A stretch of DNA of 10,284 nucleotides from an uncultured Haemophilus sp. (GTDB lineage: Bacteria; Pseudomonadota; Gammaproteobacteria; Enterobacterales; Pasteurellaceae): contig CABSZQ010000021.1 in assembly GCA_902482195.1 (NCBI GenBank), positions 1-10,284 on the forward strand. Reading direction: 5' to 3'. Shown here piece after piece: positions 1 to 6,022 of the stretch (positions are counted from its first letter, which is position 1; each line of letters begins with the position of its first letter). Under the pieces are notes generated by a model. That model did not search any database and was not told the DNA's origin. It worked only from the letters and a program-made list of their open reading frames with translations. A program made the position numbers and the translations under genes.

Positions 1-1360
1 AGTTTAAGTTTAAACCGTAAAGGTTAGCACTTGCTTTAGAGGTATAATTCGCTGTTACTGTCGCTAAGCCACCAATTGATTGTCTTTCGGTAAAGTGAAT
101 TTTTTTACCACGTAAGTGTGCAAAGCCCGCATCAATAGAAAGATTAGGGGTAAATTTATAAGTTGCCCCTACGCTATACCACATACGATCAGTATCTGGA
201 ATAGATGCACTTGCATGCTCTGTTGGTGCGGCAGCTTCATCATAAGCAATACCGGCACGAAGCGTTAATTTATCATTTACATTATAGGTTGCACCTAATG
301 CATAACGAGAATTGCTACGGTATTTTTCATCTTTATGGAAAGCAAGCTCACCGTCATTAAAGGTTGCGTGTAACTCTTTAAAACGGCTCCAGTGTGTAAA
401 CTTGTAGCTGTAGTGTAATGCCAAATTATCTGTAACTTGGTGGAAACCTGATAATTCTAAATAATCGGGTAAGTGTAATGTTAACCCACCTGCAGCAGGG
501 CCTTGCCCACGAATAGTACGACCTGCACTCACAGCATTATCATCTTCAAAGTCAATATCAACTTTTGAGTGATAGGCTAAACCAACACGGTTATTTTCGT
601 TGAAATCATACATTAAACCAGCATTCCAACCAAAACCCCATGCATTTTTATCCTGTAAGTGGGTTAATACAGTTTCTTTATTCACACCTTGTAATTTTGC
701 TAAAGAAGCGGCCGCGTTTGGTGAAATTCGTCCAGCTTTCACTAATGCAGGAACTAATGGCGCAGCATTTTTCACTGCATTACTTAAAATACCTGCACGA
801 CGCTCAATTTCTGCTTTTGCATAAACTGCATTTAACCCCACACCAGCAGTTAAACCTTGAGAGACACGATATGAACCGCTTAAATTTAAGTTAATCGCAC
901 TTAAATCAGTTTTACCGCCGAATACTCCCGCGTTGTAATCTGATTCATATTCACTTTTTAATCCAAAATTCACATTCATACCACCACCAATAGCAAATTT
1001 GTCATTAATTGGTGCTACAAAATACATATTCGGAATCAATGAGCCAGGAACAACACTATTATGATCTGCAGAACCTACAGCAACAGTACGACCTAGCGCA
1101 TTAACTGTAACTGGACCACTCATGTGAATTTTAGAATCTACATAAACGCCACCCACAGAGAATTGATTGGTTTTGAATAAGCTCATTAATGCAGGGTTAG
1201 TTGCAACCACTGAAGCATTATCAGCAATTGCTGCTTCACCAGCATAAGCACGACCAAGACCTGATGTAGAAACTTCTGCTAATTGGAATGCGGCTGCATT
1301 TGCACCGCTTGCTGCTAACAATGTGGTCATTGCTAATAGCGTTTTATTAAATTTTGTCAT
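1..1360 (-). CDS. ompP1: Outer-membrane long-chain fatty acid transporter OmpP1/FadL (3' end outside window)
   Basis: The gene reads leftward from the ATG at 1360-1358, with an AAAGG ribosome site just upstream; 453 codons lie inside the window. The N-terminus is a signal peptide (residues 1-22, MTKFNKTLLA onward, ending GANA) before mature AAFQLAEVSTSGLGRAYAGE. The mature start carries the FadL-family N-terminal hatch signature with the conserved NPA (NASVVATNPALMS). The rest has the alternating pattern of a beta-barrel, including NAWGFGWNAG, VGLAYHSKVDIDF, LPDYLELSGFHQ and HYSYKFTHWSR. The last codons seen read NLYGLNLN; remembered H. influenzae OmpP1 ends NLYGLNLNYSF, so only about three residues and the stop are missing. 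FadL proteins carry long-chain fatty acids and other hydrophobic compounds across the outer membrane. Residues about 190-233 differ strongly from remembered H. influenzae OmpP1 and are probably a surface-exposed segment. Divergence from yfcZ matches the E. coli fadL/yfcZ arrangement. Confidence 0.96.
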   Translation of the reverse strand, partial: MTKFNKTLLAMTTLLAASGANAAAFQLAEVSTSGLGRAYAGEAAIADNASVVATNPALMSLFKTNQFSVGGVYVDSKIHMSGPVTVNALGRTVAVGSADHNSVVPGSLIPNMYFVAPINDKFAIGGGMNVNFGLKSEYESDYNAGVFGGKTDLSAINLNLSGSYRVSQGLTAGVGLNAVYAKAEIERRAGILSNAVKNAAPLVPALVKAGRISPNAAASLAKLQGVNKETVLTHLQDKNAWGFGWNAGLMYDFNENNRVGLAYHSKVDIDFEDDNAVSAGRTIRGQGPAAGGLTLHLPDYLELSGFHQVTDNLALHYSYKFTHWSRFKELHATFNDGELAFHKDEKYRSNSRYALGATYNVNDKLTLRAGIAYDEAAAPTEHASASIPDTDRMWYSVGATYKFTPNLSIDAGFAHLRGKKIHFTERQSIGGLATVTANYTSKASANLYGLNLN

Positions 1361-1410
1361 TTGGAACCTTTTGTTATTAATAATAATGAAAAAAGCCGCG
1401 AGATTCTAAA

Positions 1411-1427
1411 ACTCCAATAAATGGAGT
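1411..1427 (-). repeat. Short hairpin in the ompP1 leader
   Basis: ACTCCA and TGGAGT form a perfect 6-bp inverted repeat around a 5-nt loop (ATAAA). It lies between the proposed ompP1 promoter and the start codon, so it would be in the 5' untranslated RNA. There is no long T-run after it on the minus strand, so it is not a convincing terminator. It may be a leader hairpin or a small operator; the role is unknown. Confidence 0.4.
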
Positions 1428-1433
1428 GCAAAT

Positions 1434-1462
1434 TATTTTAGATTAATTTTAAAGTGTTCCGA
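1434..1462 (-). promoter_or_regulatory. Tentative ompP1 promoter
   Basis: On the minus strand a TAAAAT -10 (1439-1434) lies 17 bp from a poor -35 match, TCGGAA (1462-1457). A second TAAAAT (1451-1446) is also possible. The weak -35 overlaps the FadR-like site, so the exact promoter is uncertain. Confidence 0.35.
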
Positions 1463-1468
1463 CCAGTG
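1452..1468 (-). promoter_or_regulatory. FadR-like operator upstream of ompP1/fadL
   Basis: Read on the minus strand the site is CACTGGTCGGAACACTT. The E. coli FadR consensus is about AACTGGTCGGACCTGTT. Ten consecutive positions (ACTGGTCGGA) are identical, and the second half is weaker. FadR is the acyl-CoA-responsive regulator that represses fadL in E. coli. Position directly upstream of the fadL homologue and overlapping its candidate promoter supports the call. Binding is inferred. Confidence 0.6.
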
Positions 1469-1507
1469 ATAAATAAATGATATTTAAATTAAAAAAATGT
1501 GGCTACT

Positions 1508-1536
1508 TTGGCAGAGCGTTTTAAAAATGCTAGAAT
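1508..1536 (+). promoter_or_regulatory. Sigma70 promoter of yfcZ
   Basis: TTGGCA (1508-1513, 5/6 to the -35 consensus) is separated by 17 bp from TAGAAT (1531-1536, 5/6 to the -10). A TG one base before the -10 makes it an extended -10. Transcription would start near 1543, about 27 bp before the yfcZ start codon. Confidence 0.7.
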
Positions 1537-1569
1537 ATAACCAATCTTAATTTTAAATAAGGAAATCCT

Positions 1570-1857
1570 ATGACAGTAACATGCAAAGCAGAAGAATCTC
1601 TCACTTGTAGTTGTGTTGATGTGGGTACGATTATTGACGGTTCAGATTGTTCTGTTGATATTCATCAAACCTATGCGAATAAAGCTGAAGCTGAAGCTGC
1701 ACTTAATCGTTTCATTGAAAAAGCTCGCAAAACAGAAAGCGATCCTTGCGAGATTAAAAGTGAAATCACAGAAACTGAAAATGGCGCAAATTTAACAGCT
1801 CGCTTTACATTTAGCTGCCAAGCTGAAGCGATGATTTTTGAATTAGCGAATCGCTAA
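1570..1857 (+). CDS. yfcZ: YfcZ/YiiS family protein (DUF406), function unknown
   Basis: This 95-residue protein begins MTVTCKAEESLTCSCVDVGT and matches the small YfcZ/YiiS family in length and character. It has no signal peptide or membrane segment, so it is probably cytoplasmic. Six cysteines (residues 5, 13, 15, 27, 60 and 83) are many for so small a protein. The AAGGA ribosome site at about 1559-1563 sits a suitable distance before the ATG. Its divergent pairing with the fadL homologue mirrors E. coli, where yfcZ lies beside fadL, which supports the assignment and hints at a link to fatty acid metabolism that is not shown by the sequence itself. It has its own promoter and terminator, so it is likely a single-gene transcript. 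The biochemical role of the family is not known to me. Confidence 0.88.
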   Translation: MTVTCKAEESLTCSCVDVGTIIDGSDCSVDIHQTYANKAEAEAALNRFIEKARKTESDPCEIKSEITETENGANLTARFTFSCQAEAMIFELANR

Positions 1858-1874
1858 AAACACGTTAAAAAATA

Positions 1875-1883
1875 ACCGCACTT
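1875..1883 (-). repeat. DNA uptake signal sequence
   Basis: ACCGCACTT on the plus strand is the exact complement of the Haemophilus uptake core AAGTGCGGT. It forms the left arm of the yfcZ terminator. Confidence 0.93.
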
Positions 1884-1897
1884 TATCCTTTAAAATA

Positions 1898-1906
1898 AAG
1901 TGCGGT
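1898..1906 (+). repeat. DNA uptake signal sequence
   Basis: Exact AAGTGCGGT core, the inverted partner of the copy at 1875-1883, in the right arm of the terminator hairpin. Confidence 0.93.
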
Positions 1907-1939
1907 TATTTTTTTAGTTAAAACCCAATTAAATCACTA

Positions 1940-1955
1940 TCGCAAACGTTTGCTT
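1940..1955 (+). promoter_or_regulatory. PurR operator upstream of purM
   Basis: TCGCAAACGTTTGCTT matches the PurR consensus ACGCAAACGTTTGCGT at 14 of 16 positions, with the entire 12-bp palindromic core intact. It covers the -35 region of the purM promoter, so bound PurR with hypoxanthine or guanine should block RNA polymerase. purM is a PurR target in E. coli. Binding here is inferred from sequence. Confidence 0.9.
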
Positions 1956-1959
1956 AATC

Positions 1960-1968
1960 TGATACAAT
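1960..1968 (+). promoter_or_regulatory. Extended -10 promoter of purM
   Basis: TG at 1960-1961 is followed after one base by TACAAT (1963-1968, 5/6 to the consensus). No good -35 is present at 16-18 bp; the PurR box occupies that place. An extended -10 can compensate. Start of transcription is expected near 1975. Confidence 0.6.
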
Positions 1969-2010
1969 CACGCCGTTTTATCATTTAACCTAAAAATATA
2001 GGATAACATT

Positions 2011-3048
2011 GTGAGCAAACCATCATTAAGTTATAAAGATGCAGGCGTGGATATTAATGCCGGTAATGAATTAGTTGAACGTATTAAACCACACGTGAAA
2101 CGAACCACCCGTCCTGAAGTCATCGGCGGATTAGGCGGCTTTGGTGCATTATGTGCTATTCCGGGCAAATATAAAGAACCTATCCTCGTTTCCGGTACAG
2201 ACGGCGTAGGCACCAAATTACGTTTAGCCATTGACTTAAAAAAACACGATACCATCGGTATTGATTTGGTTGCAATGTGTGTTAACGATTTAGTCGTGCA
2301 AGGTGCTGAGCCATTATTCTTCTTGGACTACTACGCTACAGGAAAACTTGATGTGGATGTTGCTTCAGATGTGGTCAAAGGCATCGCAGAAGGATGTGTA
2401 CAATCTGGTTGTGCACTAGTGGGTGGCGAAACCGCAGAGATGCCGGGTATGTATCACGCTGGTGATTATGACCTTGCAGGTTTCTGTGTAGGCGTTGTTG
2501 AAAAATCAGAAATCATTGATGGTAACCAAGTTAAAGTGGGAGATGCCTTAATCGCACTTGGTTCAAGTGGTCCACATTCAAACGGTTATTCTTTAATTCG
2601 TAAAGTCATTGATGTTGCTGGCGTAAATCCAGCCACTGAACAGTTAGATGGTCGTCCATTAAGTGAACAAGTGCTTGCGCCGACAAAAATCTATGTAAAA
2701 TCTGTTCTCGCGTTAATCAAACAAACGGAAGTCCATGCTATCGCACACTTAACGGGTGGCGGTTTCTGGGAAAATATCCCGCGTGTATTACCGAAAAATA
2801 CCAAAGCAGTTATTGATGAAAGCAGTTGGGAATGGCAACCCGTGTTCAAATGGTTACAAGAAAAAGGCAACATTGAAACCTATGAAATGTACCGCACATT
2901 CAACTGTGGCGTTGGTATGGTGATTGCATTACCACAATCGCAAGTGGAAACCGCTTTAGCGATTTTAAAACAATCTGGTGAAAATGCCTGGTTAATCGGC
3001 CATATCGAAAGTGCGGCAGATAACGAACCACAAGTTATCATTAAATAA
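2011..3048 (+). CDS. purM: Phosphoribosylformylglycinamidine cyclo-ligase (AIR synthetase)
   Basis: PurM closes the imidazole ring in de novo purine synthesis, converting FGAM and ATP to AIR in the cytoplasm. The 345-residue product has the same length as E. coli PurM and is very close to it throughout. Family signatures seen are [10 protein letters not shown] (61-70), the segment from [10 protein letters not shown] to FFLDY (85-107), [11 protein letters not shown] (138-148), GPHSNGYSL (187-195) and [16 protein letters not shown] near 246-261. The start is GTG at 2011, with AGGA at 2000-2003 seven bases upstream; there is no better ATG, and this start gives the family N-terminus (LSYKDAGVD). 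It is followed after 68 bp by purN, as in the purMN operon of other gamma-proteobacteria. Regulation by PurR is expected from the upstream box. Confidence 0.98.
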   Translation: MSKPSLSYKDAGVDINAGNELVERIKPHVKRTTRPEVIGGLGGFGALCAIPGKYKEPILVSGTDGVGTKLRLAIDLKKHDTIGIDLVAMCVNDLVVQGAEPLFFLDYYATGKLDVDVASDVVKGIAEGCVQSGCALVGGETAEMPGMYHAGDYDLAGFCVGVVEKSEIIDGNQVKVGDALIALGSSGPHSNGYSLIRKVIDVAGVNPATEQLDGRPLSEQVLAPTKIYVKSVLALIKQTEVHAIAHLTGGGFWENIPRVLPKNTKAVIDESSWEWQPVFKWLQEKGNIETYEMYRTFNCGVGMVIALPQSQVETALAILKQSGENAWLIGHIESAADNEPQVIIK

Positions 3049-3065
3049 TTTCACTTTTCCATTTT

Positions 3066-3098
3066 AGGGCGAAAATTTCAGAATGAAAGGTTCGCCCT
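3066..3098 (+). terminator. Intergenic hairpin between purM and purN (weak or partial terminator)
   Basis: AGGGCGAA (3066-3073) pairs perfectly with TTCGCCCT (3091-3098) around a 17-nt loop, followed by the T-rich TCTTTTAT. It could cause partial termination or protect the purM end of the message. purN has no visible promoter of its own downstream of it, so read-through is expected. Confidence 0.5.
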
Positions 3099-3116
3099 TC
3101 TTTTATGTAGAATAAT

Positions 3117-3755
3117 ATGAAAAAAATTGCCATCCTGATTTCAGGGCAAGGATCAACTCTTCAAGCAATAATTGAGGCTTGTCAAACAGGCTTTATTCCA
3201 GGAAAGATTGTGACTGTCATCAGTAATAAAATCGATTCATTTGGCTTAGAACGCGCTAAAAGTGCGGACATTCCTAACCGCGTTTTTTTACGTCAAGATT
3301 TTACGTCCAATCTCGATATGGATAAGGCTATCGGTGATTATTTAGAAGATCTCAGTGTTGATCTCATTGTGTTAGCCGGTTATATGAAAATCTTAACTAA
3401 ACCATTTACACAACGTTTTGCTGGGGAAATTTTAAATATTCATCCTTCCCTTCTGCCCAAATATCCTGGGTTACATACCTATCAAAGAGCACTTGAGAAT
3501 GGCGACAGCGAACACGGTACAACCGTGCATTTTGTCAATGAAGAGATCGATGGTGGTGCCATTGTGTTACAAGCTAAAGTGCCTATTTTCCCTGGCGATA
3601 CCGTTGAGGAAATTGAACTCCGTACACGTGAACAGGAATATCTCATTTATCCGTTAGTGATTAAATGGTTTGTAGAAGATCGATTAAAACTCATTGAAAA
3701 TCAAGCTTATTTAGACGGCAAGCCGTTGCCACCGAATGGTTACGCTAGTGAGTAA
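3117..3755 (+). CDS. purN: Phosphoribosylglycinamide formyltransferase (GAR transformylase, folate-dependent)
   Basis: PurN transfers a formyl group from 10-formyltetrahydrofolate to GAR in the third step of purine synthesis. The product is 212 residues, the same length as E. coli PurN. The N-terminus holds the nucleotide-binding loop SGQGSTLQ (9-16); E. coli has SGNGSNLQ. The formyl-transfer site reads ILNIHPSLLPKYPGLHTYQR with catalytic Asn107 and His109, and the third catalytic residue is Asp145 in NEEIDGGAIV. The C-terminal LDGKPLPPNGYASE matches the family ending. The ribosome site before the ATG at 3117 is weak, but the next in-frame ATG is far inside the fold. It lies downstream of purM and is probably co-transcribed under the purM promoter, with the hairpin at 3066 possibly lowering its level. 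Confidence 0.98.
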   Translation: MKKIAILISGQGSTLQAIIEACQTGFIPGKIVTVISNKIDSFGLERAKSADIPNRVFLRQDFTSNLDMDKAIGDYLEDLSVDLIVLAGYMKILTKPFTQRFAGEILNIHPSLLPKYPGLHTYQRALENGDSEHGTTVHFVNEEIDGGAIVLQAKVPIFPGDTVEEIELRTREQEYLIYPLVIKWFVEDRLKLIENQAYLDGKPLPPNGYASE

Positions 3756-3815
3756 AGCAATATGCAATCTTGAAAAGAGTGACTCAAATCACCATTAAAC
3801 AACCTGATTTTATGA

Positions 3816-3839
3816 AAAAAACAATAAACCCTGTATAAT
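3816..3839 (+). promoter_or_regulatory. Probable promoter of the yciCBA-yciI group
   Basis: A perfect TATAAT -10 (3834-3839) lies 28 bp before the yciC ATG. No good -35 is seen at 16-18 bp; the upstream tract is A-rich. The -10 falls inside the loop of the purN terminator-like hairpin. Confidence 0.45.
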
Positions 3840-3851
3840 CGGGGTTTTATT
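3823..3851 (+). terminator. Probable terminator of purN overlapping the yciC promoter
   Basis: AATAAACCC (3823-3831) can pair with GGGTTTTATT (3842-3851) with one bulged T, around a loop that contains TATAAT. A U-rich 3' arm follows the GC-rich core. The stem is imperfect and there is no clean T-run after it, so the call is moderate. Confidence 0.4.
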
Positions 3852-3866
3852 ATTGTGGGATATAAT

Positions 3867-4622
3867 ATGCAAATTAACTTTACTCAGATTTTTCAAGATA
3901 GCCTCAACTTTATGCGTAATCAGCGAAAAACCGTGCTGATTTTCGTTGGAATTTTTGTCGTCTCACAATTGATTAATGCATTAGTCAGTGTCCCAATGCC
4001 AAGTTTGGGGGATAATCCTAATCCATCACAACAGGACATTATTGATGCGTTAAGCAAAGTAGAGCCAACTACACTGATTGGATCTTTTTTATTCCAACAA
4101 TTATTGATGTCTTTTATTGCGACCTTCGGTATTGCAACTATTCATCATATTAGTCAGCAAAATGAAAATCCGATTAATCAAGGGCTTATGCTGACATTGC
4201 GCCGCTTTTTGGGTGTAGTAGTTTTAGATATTTTTATGAGTTTGCCACTTTTATTTGGCCTTGCTGATGTTATGAGCTCATTTTTAAGCAAAAATGCCCT
4301 CTCACCTCTAGCCTTTGTTTCAATGGTATTTGGTTTATTTTTCTTTGTTCGCCTGTGCTTATCGCCTGTGCACTATATTGCCTCCAATCAATCTATCGGG
4401 CAAAGTGCTTTACAAGTATGGCGTGCAGGTATTAAGCGTAATGGCGTATTAATTATTTATGCCTTGCTCACTTATTTACTTCTTCCTTTAGTGGTGAATA
4501 CCATCGGTGCAATCTTAGGTTCATCATTTTTAAGTGCTATCGTTGGCATCTTGGCTGCATTATTTCAAATGTTTATTTTGGTATTTACTTACCGTTTTTA
4601 CAGCTTATTTATGAAGGCATAA
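3867..4622 (+). CDS. yciC: YciC family (UPF0259) inner-membrane protein
   Basis: The product of 251 residues ([20 protein letters not shown] onward) has a short polar N-terminus and about six hydrophobic segments, at roughly residues 23-40, 70-90, 112-132, 145-165, 190-210 and 215-240. This suits an integral inner-membrane protein. Length, the opening [10 protein letters not shown] and the ending [10 protein letters not shown] resemble E. coli YciC. An upstream in-frame GTG at 3855 would add four residues; the ATG at 3867 is preferred because GGGA (3857-3860) sits six bases before it and the family N-terminus starts there. It is followed after one base by yciB, so they are translated together. 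E. coli has the same three genes, yciA-yciB-yciC, in the opposite order relative to the reading direction. The molecular function is unknown. Confidence 0.85.
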   Translation: MQINFTQIFQDSLNFMRNQRKTVLIFVGIFVVSQLINALVSVPMPSLGDNPNPSQQDIIDALSKVEPTTLIGSFLFQQLLMSFIATFGIATIHHISQQNENPINQGLMLTLRRFLGVVVLDIFMSLPLLFGLADVMSSFLSKNALSPLAFVSMVFGLFFFVRLCLSPVHYIASNQSIGQSALQVWRAGIKRNGVLIIYALLTYLLLPLVVNTIGAILGSSFLSAIVGILAALFQMFILVFTYRFYSLFMKA

Positions 4623-4623
4623 T

Positions 4624-5178
4624 ATGAAACAACTTCTTGAATTTATTCCCCTTGTTCTCTTTTTCATCACCTATAAAATGTTTGGTGTGCGTGATGCTGC
4701 CATCGTATTAGTGATTGCAACCATTGTTCAAATGATTGTGCTAAAACTGAAATATGGTGTGATTGAGAAACAACAAAAAATCATGGCGATTGCTGTCGTC
4801 TTTTTTGGTTTACTCACTGCCTATTTCAATGAAATCAAATATCTACAATGGAAGGTCACCATTATTAATGCCCTCTTCGCCATTGTGTTATTGGTTGCAC
4901 AATTCCAATTCAATACGCCACTGGTGAAAAAGTTATTAGGCAAAGAAATCCAATTACCGGATAATGTGTGGAACAAATTGAATGTAGGCTGGGCAGGATT
5001 TTTCATTCTGTGTATGCTGGTAAATATTTATATCAGCCAAAATATGTCTGAAGATGCTTGGGTTGATTTCAAATCTTTTGGTTTACTTGGTATGACCTTT
5101 GTTGCAACAATCGTCAGCGGTGCTTATATTTACCGTTACTTACCTAAAGATGATCAAAAAAATGACGGGGACAAATAA
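4624..5178 (+). CDS. yciB: YciB, inner-membrane-spanning (intracellular septation) protein
   Basis: This 184-residue protein begins [20 protein letters not shown], the typical YciB start, and has five or so membrane segments, with the family features KPxxK-like [21 protein letters not shown] and [16 protein letters not shown] in the second half. YciB (also called IspA/IspZ in older annotations) is an inner-membrane protein linked to cell-envelope integrity and septation; it is not an isoprenoid enzyme. AAGG at about 4614-4617 provides a ribosome site inside the end of yciC, with one base between the two genes. Its stop codon overlaps the yciA start by one base (TAATG at 5176-5180), which points to translational coupling. 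The C-terminal tail [10 protein letters not shown] is charged and probably cytoplasmic. Confidence 0.93.
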   Translation: MKQLLEFIPLVLFFITYKMFGVRDAAIVLVIATIVQMIVLKLKYGVIEKQQKIMAIAVVFFGLLTAYFNEIKYLQWKVTIINALFAIVLLVAQFQFNTPLVKKLLGKEIQLPDNVWNKLNVGWAGFFILCMLVNIYISQNMSEDAWVDFKSFGLLGMTFVATIVSGAYIYRYLPKDDQKNDGDK

Positions 5179-5648
5179 TGGTTTCAAATCTTATCGATAA
5201 AGACGGTCGTCAATCTAAAGGCGTATTATTATTACGTACTTTAGCGATGCCTTCAGATACCAACGCTAACGGTGATATTTTCGGTGGCTGGATTATGTCA
5301 CAAATGGATATGGGCGGAGCAATTCTAGCAAAAGAAATTGCTCATGGTCGTGTCGTTACCGTTGCTGTAGAAAGTATGAATTTTATTAAGCCTATCGCCG
5401 TCGGTGACGTTGTGTGTTGTTATGGCCAATGTCTCAGCGTGGGTCGTTCCTCTATAAAAATCAAGGTAGAAGTATGGGTGAAAAAAGTCGCAAGTGAACC
5501 AATTGGGGAACGTTACTGCGTGACAGATGCCGTATTTACCTTTGTCGCGGTTGGAAAAGACGGAAAATCTCGCGCTATTCCACGTGAAGGTAATCTTGAA
5601 CTGGAACGCGCATTAGCCTCTATCGAAGAATTACAATTAAATTGTTAA
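5178..5648 (+). CDS. yciA: Acyl-CoA thioesterase YciA
   Basis: YciA is a hotdog-fold thioesterase that hydrolyses a broad range of acyl-CoAs to free acids and CoA in the cytoplasm; the H. influenzae protein HI0827 is structurally characterised as a hexamer. The 156-residue product aligns with remembered HI0827 almost without gaps: [40 protein letters not shown] and [14 protein letters not shown] are shared. Asp44 in SQMDMGG is the catalytic residue. The hotdog helix carrying this Asp spans roughly 36-53. GGGGA at 5166-5170 is seven bases before the ATG, and the start overlaps the yciB stop. It ends ELQLNC shortly before yciI. The grouping with two membrane proteins is conserved in enterobacteria and suggests an envelope or lipid-turnover role, which is inference. 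Confidence 0.97.
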   Translation: MVSNLIDKDGRQSKGVLLLRTLAMPSDTNANGDIFGGWIMSQMDMGGAILAKEIAHGRVVTVAVESMNFIKPIAVGDVVCCYGQCLSVGRSSIKIKVEVWVKKVASEPIGERYCVTDAVFTFVAVGKDGKSRAIPREGNLELERALASIEELQLNC

Positions 5649-5659
5649 AAGGAGAAATA

Positions 5660-5956
5660 ATGTATTACGTGATTTTTGCCCAAGATGTTCCTGGCTCTTT
5701 AGAAAAACGTCTTTCAGTACGTGAGCAACATCTTGCTCGTTTAAAACAATTACAAGCAGAAGGTCGCTTATTAACAGCAGGTCCCAACCCCGCCATTGAT
5801 GATGAAAATCCAGGTGAAGCCGGCTTTACAGGTTCTACTGTGATTGCTCAATTCGAAAGCCTGTCTGCAGCAAAAGACTGGGCGTCACAAGATCCTTATG
5901 TTGAAGCTGGCGTTTACGGTGATGTAATTGTGAAGCCTTTCAAAAAAGTTTTCTAA
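5660..5956 (+). CDS. yciI: YciI family (YCII domain) protein
   Basis: The 98-residue protein begins [20 protein letters not shown] and closely matches remembered H. influenzae HI0828, whose structure shows a ferredoxin-like dimer. His24 in REQHLARL and the motif [12 protein letters not shown] are family-conserved positions around a putative active site. The reaction is not known. An upstream in-frame ATG at 5642 overlaps the yciA end and would add six residues, but AAAAGGAG (5647-5654) sits directly before the ATG at 5660, and family members start at MYYV; 5660 is therefore chosen. The gap from yciA is 11 bp, so it is the last gene of the yciCBA-yciI transcript, which ends at the hairpin at 5977. 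Confidence 0.96.
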   Translation: MYYVIFAQDVPGSLEKRLSVREQHLARLKQLQAEGRLLTAGPNPAIDDENPGEAGFTGSTVIAQFESLSAAKDWASQDPYVEAGVYGDVIVKPFKKVF

Positions 5957-5976
5957 TTAAAACGAACTCTACACTC

Positions 5977-6008
5977 AAAGACGGATCTAAATATCCGTCT
6001 TTCTCTTT
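5977..6008 (+). terminator. Rho-independent terminator of yciI
   Basis: AAAGACGGAT (5977-5986) and ATCCGTCTTT (5993-6002) form a perfect 10-bp stem with a 6-nt loop, followed by the T-rich TTCTCTTT. It separates the yciCBA-yciI group from slt. Confidence 0.85.
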
Positions 6009-6022
6009 ATATGGAATCTCCT

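Larger units (their letters stand above)
1871..1915 (+). terminator. Rho-independent terminator of yfcZ built from paired uptake signals
   Basis: Positions 1871-1886 and 1895-1910 form a perfect 16-bp stem around an 8-nt loop, followed by a run of seven T (1909-1915). Each arm contains one exact DNA uptake 9-mer in opposite orientation, the well-known Haemophilus arrangement in which inverted uptake signals double as a terminator. Confidence 0.93.

Noticed and set aside
600..894. Plus-strand open frames opposite ompP1
   Set aside because: They lie antisense to a well-conserved OmpP1 coding sequence and have no ribosome site or recognisable protein character.
3855..3866. GTG at 3855 as the yciC start
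   Set aside because: The ATG at 3867 has a better-placed GGGA and gives the usual family N-terminus.
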